Assembly: GCA_033297075.1 (NCBI GenBank)
Contig: MU858259.1
Span: 1-61,286 of the forward strand
DNA: 61,286 nt
Reading direction: 5' to 3'
DNA from: Rhypophila decipiens
Taxonomy: Eukaryota > Ascomycota > Sordariomycetes > Sordariales > Naviculisporaceae
Position numbers and translations under genes: made by a program. Shown here in pieces: positions 46,023 through 57,603 of this stretch; the first letter of the stretch is position 1, and every line of letters begins with the position of its first letter. The notes under the pieces were generated by a model. The model was given only the letters and a program-made list of their open reading frames with translations, was not told the DNA's origin and ran no database searches.

Positions 46023-47532
46023 CTACTCCTGCAGCTCCCCCACGGTCCCGTCATAATTGAGCGTCAAGTTCCTCGACCACAGCTCCATCTGCAACCCGAG
46101 GTACATGTAGAACTCGGGCAGTTCGTGATTCCCGCTCTCACGCACGCCCGCCCAGCCGTAGGATCTCGTTCCGTTGTCGTCCCCAAGGCGGCCCAGCCCA
46201 TTCAGGCGAAAAAGCTGTTTCCCTCGCTGTTAGCACTTGACCAGTTTCTAATCTTGACAAGTAACCATATAGAACCCCAGTTGCGTCATGGACTTACCTC
46301 GCTATGAAAAAGCCCGCTCACTCGTTCCAGTCGTTCAATAGGCACCGGCTCTTCCTCCTTACAAGGAAGTTCTCTCAAATCAGGGGCAAAGTAGTCCCCG
46401 TTGTGCAAGATAGCACTTTCCAACCCTTTTTCCTTCTCGGCAAGAGTATTGGGCCAGACGGGATGGAATGTGATGGTCGCCGCGATTCGGAACCGCTGGG
46501 CCCAGGCTTGGGAACCAAATATACCCCAGGAAAAGTATTTCGGTCTCTTGTGTTGGCGTGTGACGAGTTGGGGTGCTGTATAACGCGACGAATGATAGCT
46601 ATCATTATGGGCTGCGTTCTCTTTGACGTCTTGGTACATTCTGCCGAGCGGGGTGTCCAGGCCAATGTCTTCGTCCAAGGCCTTGTCGTGCATAGAGTCA
46701 TCGGATCCGGTCGACGACGACCCAAGATCTGGTGCGCACTAAACAACCTATCCAGAGGTGTTAGGTTGTTCTTGTGTTATAGCCATTCCACGACGCTGAG
46801 TACGATGGAGAATTCCTGCTAACCATGGAAGACGTACAAAGTTCATGTAATGTTTACTCAATTTCTCCAAACCTTTCCATTCATCAGAGTTCGTGTACAA
46901 CTTGGACTCCTCAGGCTGATCTGGACGTCGTCCACTAATCGGGCCTTGGATGTCGGCGGCATGCTTCATATGTTCTGTGAGTAGAAACAGGGAGGTATTA
47001 TAGATCAGTACATGACTTTCGCACACATGGGGCATGATGGCAAGAGGCAGCAAGAACAGCGTTTAGATTTGACTCACCAATCGTCTGGTTGCATCGGCGC
47101 TCGAAATTTTTGACAGAATCGTAGGAACGACCAAACGGACCAAACAAGAGCTCACATTGTTCCCTGTACAGAGAACACTTTGGATACTTGACGCACTCTG
47201 TCACCCATGTCTCGAGTATGGGCACGCTCAGCTTCGATCGCTCTTTAGCCTAGTTGATCGCCGCGATCACCATTCTCTCCAGCGGGGTTTCGCGCTCCTT
47301 CACCACTTTATGGAGAGTACAGCGAGTGAGCTTCAACGGAACTTACTCGACTGGCCATAGCAACGCCAAGAATGGGAAGAAGAGGCATACCACATGAGTC
47401 GTGCAATGTCCAACGAACTGGGCCATATGGATGGTACCCTCTCGGGACCAAGCTTGGGAGTGGAACGTTGGTAGGCGTAGATTGAACGAGGGCAGTTGCC
47501 CCCAATATGAGGGCCATCCAAGACGAGCGCAT
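46023..47532 (-). CDS. Secreted hypothetical protein, five exons (375 aa)
   Basis: Exons 47532-47347, 47249-47078, 46974-46838, 46738-46298 and 46214-46023 total 1128 nt. All introns have standard GT..AG ends. The first 20 residues (MRSSWMALILGATALVQSTP) form a signal peptide; an in-frame ATG at 47595 would add 21 residues before it. The mature part has several Cys in the second exon (TECVKYPKCSLYREQC), then a long charged region and a C-terminal segment GWAGVRESGNHELPEFYMYLGLQM. I do not recognise the family. ATITFHPVWP is faintly reminiscent of fungal secreted zincin-like proteins, but there is no HExxH motif. The exon 2 boundary is uncertain: an open peptide upstream of it runs in frame into a TAG at 47252-47250 that I treat as part of the acceptor (CTAG). 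Confidence 0.68.
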
Positions 47533-49833
47533 GGCCAAATGAGGGATGAGATAGAGAAGCCCTTGGAACAACTTTGTTAGTCGACGTTGTAGCAAATGGT
47601 AATGATGGTTGTTTTGTTGTTACTCTGATAATCTGGTTCTTTCGGAGATGCGGGAAGTACATTAAAAGTGATTTGGAGCGAGATTTCTTTCCTCGGCAGT
47701 GGCAGACTTCGGCTTTGTTAAGAAGTTAAACCTTGAAGCTTTTAAGGTTATGAGATCCGATCCGATGATCAGCACACTGCCGGTAAGTTCTATTTCTGTG
47801 GATACCAGGTACAATCTTGACGGAAAGATGTCAACCGATCGTGACAGACATGTGGAAGGTGCAAACCATGCTTGAAGATACACAGATATGAAATGGACGC
47901 CTGAGAGAATAGCATCATGAGGCGTGACTGTTTCTTACAAGTAAAGCCAGAAATCTTCTTTCCGATTGGTATCTTTCTAATCCTCAATACTCTTTAGCCT
48001 TTGAGACAAGCCTCTCAAGGGGTCATTAAGTCATCATAAACTTTGATCGTGATAAGCTCTTGGGGCCCGGGAATTCTCTTAAACTTTCGCGGAAATCCCA
48101 GACGCCACAAGACCGGAAATGGCATCCTCCTGTTCATCATTTGTTAAGGTTGAGGGGAGGCTGCTCGGTCCGGAACCCCACGACAGAACAATCGGAAGCC
48201 ACATAATTTCTCATACGAACAGCCTGGAATACTCTGGTAGTCTGTTGCAATTAATGCAAGTATTTCCTCTCACGTCTTGAGTGAGAGTGGGCAGATTGTG
48301 AATGTGTCCCCCAACTCATAGTTCAACTCGTTTTACAGTACCCGGAAATGATGTTGGCCCAATATGAGCTTTGGTCTCTTAACCCGGTAAAATGTTCATT
48401 TATATCTACTCGGCTCCAACAGAACCTTCCGGCAATGCAAGCCTTCCGTCAGTCGTCGTTTTGGCTCGACTCAACTCGTCAGAACCTGACCAGTGACCGC
48501 CTCACTGGAATGACCGTCCTACGATGCTTACGCCACATTACGACTTGCATCAAGCGGTAATGAGAGTAATATCGGCTCCCGAGACATGACCCGAGGTGGC
48601 CACGTGGGATTATGCTATGGAAGTATATTGAGGCAACAGCTCATGAGCTGGCTTCTTTCCCGAATCCCAGTTGCCCGGTTTCCAGTTCATGGATCCGAAC
48701 TTGAACTTTGAAGCGCGCAAACCAGGTTTTGCATTGGACATGTTTTTCTTAGATGTGGCAAGTAGTCTCTGTCTTTCCTGAAGAAAGTACCAAACTCGTC
48801 CCCGCCCCTTGTGGATGACGAGAGTGCCGGCCTCTTGTTCACATGTTGAAGATATCAACAGCAAGTTCACGATGGATATAAATCCCACTCAAGTCAAATA
48901 CTAGTAATAGTTCTTTCATCTCATGACAATAAACCTGTCCCATCGACTGAAGAATTGAGGACACACTGAAACTGTGATTGAAACCAACAGGCGAAACGAA
49001 GGCAAAGTCGAAACTTCGAGAATAATGACAGACTCCACATAACAATGCAGAAATAAATCAATATCATTATCATGAGATCACGGGGACGGCACTGAGTGAC
49101 GGCCAAGATGGCAGATATAAAGACCAGTGGTACTGTAATATCACGGCCAACAGGATGTGGTTGACCATCCGGCTGTCCGGCAAAATGTGAGCAACACTGA
49201 GTTGACATGTTTCATTCGAACCCACCAGCAACCGCCGCATCATATAAAAGATGAAATTCTATAGGCTATGGACGTGTCTTCCAATATCTGTCAATATAAA
49301 ACTTTCCCCAAACTGTTTGCCTGCTCTACACAGTCACATTCTTAGACCGGCTTGGTTCGGCGATTGTACAACCACCGAGCAGTCACTGACAGCTTAGCAA
49401 CCGGGTTATAGCTTGGGCTCGTCTTGCACGGTTCAAGGCTGACAGAAGTTAATCTGCAAACAATCCGACGTGCTGATCTCACTTGGTACAGATAGGTCAC
49501 TAACAGGTATTCATCATCACGAGCCATCTTCCTGAAAAGTGTTGCATCATCACCTTTCCGCCCAGGCTGAGCCAAGCCTCATCTTGGCTTCCGTATGTGA
49601 TATCCGGTTGTTTACACTGCTGGGCATCAATATCATCAACAGTGGAGGCCACTTGTGATTTTCTCTTCGTCCGAAGCCTCTCCTGTTGTACATATCAGGC
49701 CGCCCTCCTCCCACTCCAGTCGATGTCTTCCTGTCTGACTCTTCAGCGTGTCCTCTTAAACTCGGCCCCAGACTGACAAACTTGAACTTGACCCAAAAAC
49801 CCTCACGACTCTCATATAACCTGGAAGTCCAAA
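47533..49833. other. Divergent intergenic region, secreted orphan / DUF1996 gene
   Basis: About 2.3 kb with no supportable gene. The two flanking genes face outward and both encode secreted proteins, so it holds two promoters. A TATAAAAG-like element lies at 49243-49250, too far from the DUF1996 ATG to be its obvious TATA box. Open frames at 48610-49208 lack motifs. Confidence 0.5.
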
Positions 49834-51278
49834 ATGCAGTGGACGCTCCTCACAGCCCTAGCCGCCACCGGTGTGCAGGCGGCCCCACAATTCGGCGGTT
49901 TCCCGGGCTTCGGCGGCGGCGGCAGTCGGCCGACAATGCTCCGGTTCGGGTGCTCGCAGCTGGTCATTGACCGGATCGACCCGCTGGTCAACCCCGGCTC
50001 GCTGCCGTCTCCACATCTGCACCAGGTCGTCGGTGGTGATGCCTTTAACGTCTCCATGCCGAACGCTGATATCGCAGAGCTGGCCACTTGCACGACTTGC
50101 AGCTTTGCCGAGGATCTGTCCAACTACTGGACCGCCAATGTCTACTTCAAGGCGCGGAACGGGAGTTATAAGCGGGTTCCGCAGATTCCCAACAGGTGAG
50201 TGAGCAAACAAGGATGGCGTGGGAGAAAGATTTTGATGCTAACTGGTATGAACAGACTGTTGTTCAACGACAGGTTCACCACCGAGACTGATGGTGGCTT
50301 CGTCGTCTACTATGTCTCCCCCGGGCAGAATGGAGTGACGCCTTTCAGACCTGTAAGTCCTCACTCGCATATTTTCTCCTTTCAGGTTTCTTCATACTGA
50401 TACTCCACAACAGGGCTTCCGCATGCTCGTAGGAGACGCCGGCCAACGGGCCAAGATCGGCAATGGCAAAAAGTCCCAGTCCTGCTTCCGCTGCTTCTCG
50501 GGTCCCAACTGGAGAGGAGATGACGCAGCCCCTTGTGCTGATGCCAGACTCGACACTGAGCACTTCCCTACCGGCCCTTGCGAGGGCATCCGGTCGAATA
50601 TCTTGTACCCAACGTAAGTTGGCCCTTCTTGCGTGCATATCTCGCCTCTTTGATATCCTGCTGATGTGACTTGGCAACAACAGCTGCTGGGACGGCAAGA
50701 ATCTCGATTCGCCAGACCACAAATCCCACGTTGCCTACCCCGTCGCCGGCCCTCAAGCATTCACCGGATCCAGCGTAGGCGGTGCCTGCCCGTCTACCCA
50801 CCCAGTCAAGATTCCCCAGATCATGCTCGAGGTTCGTCACTATTCCTCCTCATCCCTCCCCTTCATATTCCCAAGCACAGCCGACTAACCTTGTGTGTGT
50901 GTTTGTGTCCAAAAGATCGTCTGGGACACATCGAAATTCAACAACCGCGCCGAGTGGCCCGAAGACGGATCCCAGCCATTTGTCCTCAGCACAGGCGATC
51001 CCACGGGCTACGGCCAACACGGCGACTACGTCTTTGGCTGGAAGGGCGACTCCCTCGAGCGCGCGCTTAACGGCGGGTGCATGGGCGCCAGCTGTGCCAA
51101 CCTCAAGGTGCAGAATGTCGCGCAAGCCAATCGGTGCAAGGTTAGCGAGAAGATCAATGAGCAGTGGGAGGGCTGTAAGTATTCCCATTTCCCTTGCCGT
51201 GGTCCCTGGCAGAGGAAGCTAACAAAGGAAACTTTAATAGGGCTTCCGAGTCTCCCTGGTAACCCTACTGGGGAGTAA
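49834..51278 (+). CDS. Secreted DUF1996-domain protein
   Basis: Six exons: 49834-50195, 50256-50352, 50414-50613, 50684-50831, 50916-51174 and 51241-51278, totalling 1104 nt or 367 aa. Introns are 60-84 nt with GT..AG ends. A signal peptide (MQWTLLTALAATGVQA) is followed by a Gly-rich bit and the DUF1996 domain: LRFGCSQLVIDRIDPLVNPG, SPHLHQVVGGDAFN, DLSNYWTANVYFKA, then the Cys-rich CWDGKNLDSPDHKSHVAYP and VWDTSKFNNRAEWP with GDPTGYGQHGDYVFGW. Conserved His residues (SPHLHQ, DHKSHVAYP, GQHGDYVFGW) suggest metal or substrate binding. DUF1996 proteins are secreted fungal proteins of uncertain function, in some fungi linked to the cell wall. No WSC domain is present at the C-terminus, unlike longer relatives. 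Confidence 0.9.
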
Positions 51279-53275
51279 ATCATCCATTGTGCAGCTCTAG
51301 AACAAGGAACTGTGCCTAGTTGTATAGTTTTAGATTGTATTTGAATGTTGACAGTTTCAGGAGTATTTAGTAAAGAGATCTCTTAGTAAATGTGATTCAC
51401 TTGACCAAATGGTTCATAAACACACTTGTCGTTCGGTCTGGACTTTCAAGGGTAATATTATCCTTGGTCAAGTCTCCTGAATATCTGATGATATTTTACA
51501 CCTGCTCTTGTGTAACCCCGGTAATCAGCTTTGACCTCCTATATCAAACCGTCGATATAAGATTCATGGCCCATTGGGTGCCTCGGTCTCGCATCTCGCA
51601 AACATTTCTCCATTTCTCCATGGCTTGGCGTGGTCGTTGTCCGTCCGAGATGACCAATACCCCAACTTTCCCCGTCCGGTTGATGAGTTCGGGGGCAGCC
51701 TTTGCCCGGCTACGAGGCCCGGTTTGGAGATCGGTTAAGTTTGTCCAGCAGGCACACCGGCTAGCCTCGGGGTTCGGACCGGGCGTCTGGCTTCGATATG
51801 TGTGGTTGGATCTCTCTTGGTCCGATGTGTCTCGGGGACTTTTCTTCGGCGACTCCCAGCGCCGCCAAGCTCCCCCACTGGTCCCGGTATCTCTGTGGAC
51901 AGACGTGTATTACAAGAAAGGACAGAGCCGAAGATTGGTAACAAACTTGTGGTTTGGTTTGATGATATGGCTCACAATGAACCGGTGAACCGTTGAACCT
52001 GAGCAGCAGCAGAGGATACGTGTAGGGGCCACCAACGGTAGGCATCGGGATCCCTGATTCCATGTAATCGTCATGGCACGATCTTAGGGGGTGGAGGGGC
52101 AATTAATCCGCCCAGTCGTGATTGGTTACAATTGCCATGTGGTATTTCCCCAGACTTTTCCGGGCTTGGTAGGCAGGTAAAGGGGCTGCATGATACCCTG
52201 TTCGTCTCTTCTTGCTGCTACCACCCATGACGAGAATTTCTTCTGATTAGGTCGATGGTTGCGGAGGACTGGGATAGAGGTGGCAAGACAGGAATATGTT
52301 CACGCTATATTACTTTGTTTTACAGAGACCGGTGTGATGATGTTGGAAGAGCAGGAAGAACAGTTCCAAGAAAGCGGAGGGAAGGAGACAAGCAATAACG
52401 GTGGGGAAATAACCAGAAACGCGCCTACCTCCATGGGGAATAGGGTCCGTTATCAAATCTGTCCACTGTCAACAACTCCACAACCCACAGCAGCCAGAGC
52501 TGGAGCATCAAAAAGAACTGGGGAAACGGGTCCCGGTTTGTGGAGTTTGGGAACTGACGATCAAGGACTGGGGAAGGAGAGAAAAAATCCAGGCCCCCAT
52601 CTCGCCGTCACATGAGCGCCGGCCACAGCAGTCTTGACTCGACTCTTGTTCCCTGAGCCCGATCAAGTTTTTCCAGAGGGATCGCCAGACACCACCTCTT
52701 CCAAGTCCCCGCTCCGCAGCATCTCGGATACAAACCACTGACATCAAGGCCAATATCCCACACATGATCCGTCCCATTGCACGCAACCACGCGTCAGAGG
52801 TGTGAGCCATCTGCCAAGCGTCGTCTTGTCATTAATCCCGCACAAACCGAGCAGCCCCAAATCTCTCCAAAACACACGAACTCTTTGCCGTCCGACTGGA
52901 GCGATTATCCTTTCCTCCCCCCCACGGTGATCAACGACAAAGGCAGGCAATCCGCCGCTGTTAGTACCTAAAAATACCGCTATCAACCTCTTTGCCGTTG
53001 AAGTGGATCTTCAAAGAACAAACCCAGGCTTCTTTCTTTGCTCTCTTCTTCCCTTACCCCTGACCAAGCGGGAGTGGACGTTTCTCTCGGCTCGTGCCTA
53101 AATTCAAAGTACAGGCCTGTCGCTCCACAACCTCACTTTATCCAGCCAAGCAGCAACGCCATCAACAAAGCAGGCTCGCTCTCGGGTGTGCAAATAGTGG
53201 CACCCACCTCCACTGTACGCGCGGTACGGAATACGCCTTTACCGATTTCCTGGTCTACTCCGTCTATTAGTAGGC
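51279..53275. other. Intergenic region between the DUF1996 gene and the coiled-coil gene
   Basis: About 2 kb with no supportable gene. An open frame at 51392-51988 starts in the DUF1996 3' flank and shows no domain or coding signature. The right half is the promoter and C-rich leader of the coiled-coil gene. Confidence 0.45.
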
Positions 53276-54340
53276 ATGGTCCCAGGCGGGCCGTTCTACG
53301 CCGGGGGGGACTTTGCCGACTTTTCGACCTCGACCTTCCCCGTCGCAGTCCCCATCCCCGTCACGGCGCCCGACGACGCCTTTGAGTATGCCCTCCGCCA
53401 GCATCATGATGACCAGCTTGCTGTCCTTGGTGCGGCCGCTCCTTCTGCTAACCTTTACACCACTTCGGCCGCCGCCGGGCAAATAGGCGATATTAACAAC
53501 TCTTCTTCCTACCAGTCCGACCCGTCCAAAGACGTCATCATGATATCACGCCAGAGTTGGGAGCATGCGCTATCTGAGTCCAGCCAGGCCAAGCGGGAAC
53601 GCGATGAACTCCGGTTGCAACTCGCCACCGTGCGGAACGAGCTCTACACGGCAAAGCGCGTTCAGAAGCAGCTTCGTATGGAGCTGGATGAGGTCAAAGT
53701 GACAGCCAAGACCTTGAGGAGACAGAGCACCACACTCGCCGAGACACAGAAACGGCTCCGGAAGGAGAGAAACGATGCCCGAATCAGGGTCGCCATGCTC
53801 TCCAAGGTCCTTCCGCGGGACCAGGCCGCGGCCGTGTTGAAAGCGGCTGGTGGCGAAGGTGTTACCGTGATCAACAGTAACAAGAGTCGGGATCCGCTGG
53901 CGCTTCTCCTGGGGCAGGCTCCAGCTGCAACTCCGATGGCCGACAGCTCCGCGGCTCAAAGGGGTAGCATGAAGGCGCATGACACGGCCACCGCGGTCGA
54001 TAACACCAGCAGCAACTTGCCAGGAGGGTCGGACTTATTACCGCCGACACAAGCACATCCAGGGCCCATGATCGCACAACAATTACAGGGAGGGAACAAC
54101 ACACAATGGCACTTTGATGGAACTGGAGGACCCGGGACACTTGCTGGCGCGATAGCGATGGACGAATCACCCGAGAACCACATCATGCTCGACCACGACG
54201 AAGACGACGACCAACGGTTGATCGACGCTTTCCTAGCCGAGACTTCGGCAAACAGCGGCGGCGAGCTCTCGCCCGAGCAGGCTGGATTCTCGCCTTCTAC
54301 CATGGCGGAACTGTTTGGAGGAGCGATGGATAATACTTGA
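53276..54340 (+). CDS. Coiled-coil hypothetical protein (354 aa)
   Basis: Single exon. Residues 1-80 are rich in Ala, Pro and Ser. Residues about 95-185 form a strongly charged heptad-like coiled coil (RERDELRLQLATVRNELYTAKRVQKQLRMEL; KTLRRQSTTLAETQKRLRKERND; no longer run quoted). The remainder is low complexity, ending in an acidic stretch (LDHDEDDDQRLIDAF) and a short hydrophobic C-terminus. No signal peptide, membrane span or DNA-binding basic region with the bZIP N..R signature is seen. I do not recognise the family. Codon use and a long uninterrupted frame support coding. The combination of a coiled coil and an acidic C-terminus would fit a scaffold or regulatory protein, but this is only a guess. 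Confidence 0.62.
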   Translation: MVPGGPFYAGGDFADFSTSTFPVAVPIPVTAPDDAFEYALRQHHDDQLAVLGAAAPSANLYTTSAAAGQIGDINNSSSYQSDPSKDVIMISRQSWEHALSESSQAKRERDELRLQLATVRNELYTAKRVQKQLRMELDEVKVTAKTLRRQSTTLAETQKRLRKERNDARIRVAMLSKVLPRDQAAAVLKAAGGEGVTVINSNKSRDPLALLLGQAPAATPMADSSAAQRGSMKAHDTATAVDNTSSNLPGGSDLLPPTQAHPGPMIAQQLQGGNNTQWHFDGTGGPGTLAGAIAMDESPENHIMLDHDEDDDQRLIDAFLAETSANSGGELSPEQAGFSPSTMAELFGGAMDNT

Positions 54341-55926
54341 ACAGGAAACAATGACCTGTGGTTCACGGTGATGGAGAGTCTTAGTACGTTCCAATGGCGA
54401 AACGTCGTATTACTTTTTATCTGACGATCCACTTTGCTGTTGGGAATTTTGATCAGCCCAACAAGCGTTTGCATCATGTACGATTATTAGCAGCGAGGAC
54501 GACGAACAATTACGTAAATTGGATATGTCCGGGATGAATCATGGGTGTTTATACAGTACGATGTATACTTGGGGAGCTTGAAGGGCTGGAGGTCTTGAAA
54601 TTGATACCATTTTGGCTTTTGGCTTTTGTATTCGCCGTCACTATCTAGCATTATTCTTCTTGGCATATATCAAAAGGCAACCGAAGGCGCATCACATTAA
54701 ATACCACCATGTTGTCTTATTTCCCGGTCTACCCTACGCCGCTGAGCATATAAACAAAGGGGCAAGCCTACGTTACATTGTCTCATCCCATCTTACCAAT
54801 ACTGTACCCAACCTTAATCTGGTCTAAAAGAAGCAGCAACTCTAGAATACCGACGGTGTACCTCTTAGCATTGAGCAATGATAGTCAGATGATCCTAGCC
54901 ATGATCAGGTATTTACGTCTTACGGCACTTGTACAATTTGAGGTTGGCCATTCAAAGCGGGTCCTATCTTACTTGTACCTCCACGTACGAGTACGTTGGC
55001 AAATGCATAAACAAAGCCACGTAATGTTTCCCGTGGGATGGTGGGTATTGCGGCGTGGCCTTGAGCAATGATAGGAAACCTACATAGGTAGCCTGATTTG
55101 GTAAACGAACGTGGCGGCTGGACCTTATATATGATATACTAACACCATTGTTAACTATATTCATGTTGTCAACATTCCAAAGCCCAGCTGCCAAGAAACT
55201 TTAGTCGTATATGTCCATGGTGGTAGCTCAGCTTGAAGCTTGATTAATAGTATGCTTTCGTTGTGCATGTCAAAGGCGTATATATAGTTGTAAAGTGGCA
55301 GAGCCCCGAAGCCACTACATTTGTAAAGACCACCAACAAAGCAGACAGAATGTTTACCTAAACCAAGGTAACATGTCCTTTTAGGATTATGCTCCTATCG
55401 TCATGCCATCATCGTCCCGGATACTACCGCCCGCGCGGAGGAAAGATCTGAAACACATGACGTTTGATCCTCCCACTCTGCACTCTGATCTTCCGCACCA
55501 TTCAAGACCCGCAAAGATAGCCGATTGGACATCCTCAAGACCGTTAAACCGCCCGCTCACCAATCCTGAATTCCACCAAAAACCAAAAGAGGCGCTCAAA
55601 ACCGGGGAATTGCGGCGCTCATGGTGTCGTGCATAAACGTCGCTACCGGTGCCTTTGTCATCTTCAATGCATATTGGCACAGAAAAAGCGACAGCATCAG
55701 ATGGATTACCAGCGGTTGAGGTGTTCCCTGCCGTCGATCGCCTGATCTACACGCATGGCCCTCATGGCGGTGTTAAGGGGCTCACGCTCGGTTTTGTCAT
55801 GATGGGGCTTGGACTACCTCTCATATTTAGGTGTTTGGTGGCCCTCTTCTTGACCATGAATGAAATCTCTGTCTTTATTGTTCTGGAAATTCCATTCGTT
55901 TAGATACCAAACCACAAAAAGGCAAG
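54341..55926. other. Intergenic region upstream of the GH5 gene
   Basis: About 1.6 kb, AT-rich from 54480 to 55380, with no supportable gene. It is the 3' flank of the coiled-coil gene and the promoter of the GH5 gene. Short open frames lack motifs. Confidence 0.45.
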
Positions 55927-57603
55927 ATGATGCTTGTCTCGACACTCGTTTGTGTGGGGGCGTTGCTCCAGCTTGGGGCAGCAAAGGTCCAATTTTTGGT
56001 TCGTGATTGATTTCAACTTGTCTTTGTAATAGTTCTTGTGCTGACAGCTTGACTGGAACAGGGAATGGCCATATCTGGGGGCGACTTTGGATGTCAGATC
56101 GATGGGTCCTGCCCGACAGGTTCATCACAGCTCCCGCTGAGCTCGTTTGGGATGGGAGGCGGCGATGGAGAAGGACAGATGAAGCACTTTGCCCAAACCA
56201 ACGGCATGAATATGTTCCGGCTACCGATATCATGGCAGTTCCTCGTTGACAACAACCTCGGCGGAAACCTGGACGCTGGGAATTTTGGCAAATTTGACAA
56301 ACTCGTCCAGACATGTCTCGCCACCGGGGCGTATTGCATGATTGATATTCACAACTTTGCTCGCTGGAACGGCGGTATTATCGGCCAAGGAGGTCCGACA
56401 GACGAGCAGTTCGTCTCGTTATGGAGGCAGCTCGCCAGCAAGTACGCCAACTCGGAAAAGATGGTGTTTGAGCTCATGAACGAACCGCATCACCTTGACG
56501 TCAAGATCTGGGCAGCGACTTGCCAGAAGGTTGTTACAGCTATCCGCGAAGCTGGCGCCGTGAACCAGATGATTCTTCTTCCCGGGTCAAACTTTGATAG
56601 CGCCGCGACTCTGGTGACTCCTGCGGGTGGCGCCGAGGAGCTGATGGCTCTGACGAATCCCGATGGTACCACCGACAACCTCCTGCTCGACGTGCACAAG
56701 TATCTCGACAACGATAACAGCGGGACCCATGAAGAATGTGTGACCGACAACATCGAGGCGTTCCAGCAAGTCGCCGACTTCCTGCGCAAAACCGGGAGGA
56801 AGGGACTCGTCAGTGAGACAGGGGCACCTCCCAACGCTCCGGAGTGCATGGCACGTTTCTGCGCGCAAAACGCCTTCATCAACCGCAACTCGGATGTATT
56901 TGTTGGGCTTGTCGGATGGGCCGCGGGAAGCTTCGACACGTCGTATCTCTTGAGCATGACGCCGCGCAAAGTCAACGGCAGGTTTGAGAATAATGCGCTG
57001 GCGACAGAATGCTTCATTGGCACATGGAGGGAAACGCCCGAGGATATCAAGCCTGGATCTGGGAATGTCGTCAGCAACAGCACGACAACATCAACAACAA
57101 CCTCACCCTCAAACGCGAGCACGTCGAGTACCGGAAGTGTGACAAACACTCCGACGGGGAGCTCAACGGTTACCTCAACTGCAGACAGCACCATCACCAC
57201 GGGCACCGAGAGAGTCACGAGCTCCGGCACCAGCTCCGGCACCGCGAGTGAGGCTTCTCCAACCACAACCGTGAGCGGCGACTGGACTTTGATCATAACT
57301 GTGGGTACCAACCAACGGAGGCCTATGCCTTCTACTCTCGTTGTCGACGACATTCCGCCTTCGACGTCGCAGGAAGTGCTGCTAACAGATCCCGCAGCGG
57401 AGACGGGTGTTGGCGACTCTGGGGGCCGCACTGGTGGCGACGGTACTGTCGGCAGTGGTGGTTTGAATCAGGGCACGGGAGGATTGCCTCTTCCAAGGCC
57501 CTCGTCGACAGTCGTATCTAGTATGGCTGGGCCATCCTGGGCGATGCATCCATCGACGATGGTGTTGGTGCTTTTCGGAGTCGTGTTGGAATTGGTGGTC
57601 TGA
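55927..57603 (+). CDS. GH5 endo-beta-glucanase with Ser/Thr-rich tail and GPI-like C-terminus
   Basis: Two exons: 55927-55998 and 56062-57603 (intron 63 nt, GTTCGT..ACAG), totalling 1614 nt or 537 aa. A signal peptide (MMLVSTLVCVGALLQLGAAK) precedes the GH5 TIM barrel (about 25-330). Diagnostic motifs are GGDFGC, FRLPISWQFL, MIDIHNFARW, VFELMNEPH with the acid/base Glu165, LLLDVHKYLD, and GLVSETGAP with the nucleophile Glu276. Such enzymes cut beta-1,4-glucan internally. There is no N-terminal cellulose-binding module, unlike the Trichoderma EGII type. Instead about 330-510 is a Ser/Thr/Gly-rich linker, and the last residues (PSTMVLVLFGVVLELVV) are a hydrophobic tail after small residues, as in GPI-anchored proteins. 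It may therefore stay on the cell surface. The GPI call is inference. Confidence 0.9.

Noticed and set aside
51392..51988. 198-codon open frame after the DUF1996 gene
   Set aside because: It starts in the 3' flank of the previous gene, has no domain, signal peptide or coherent composition, and overlaps other open frames on the opposite strand.
56490..57431. 313-codon open frame antisense to the GH5 gene
   Set aside because: It lies wholly within the GH5 coding exon, and the plus-strand protein has complete catalytic motifs.
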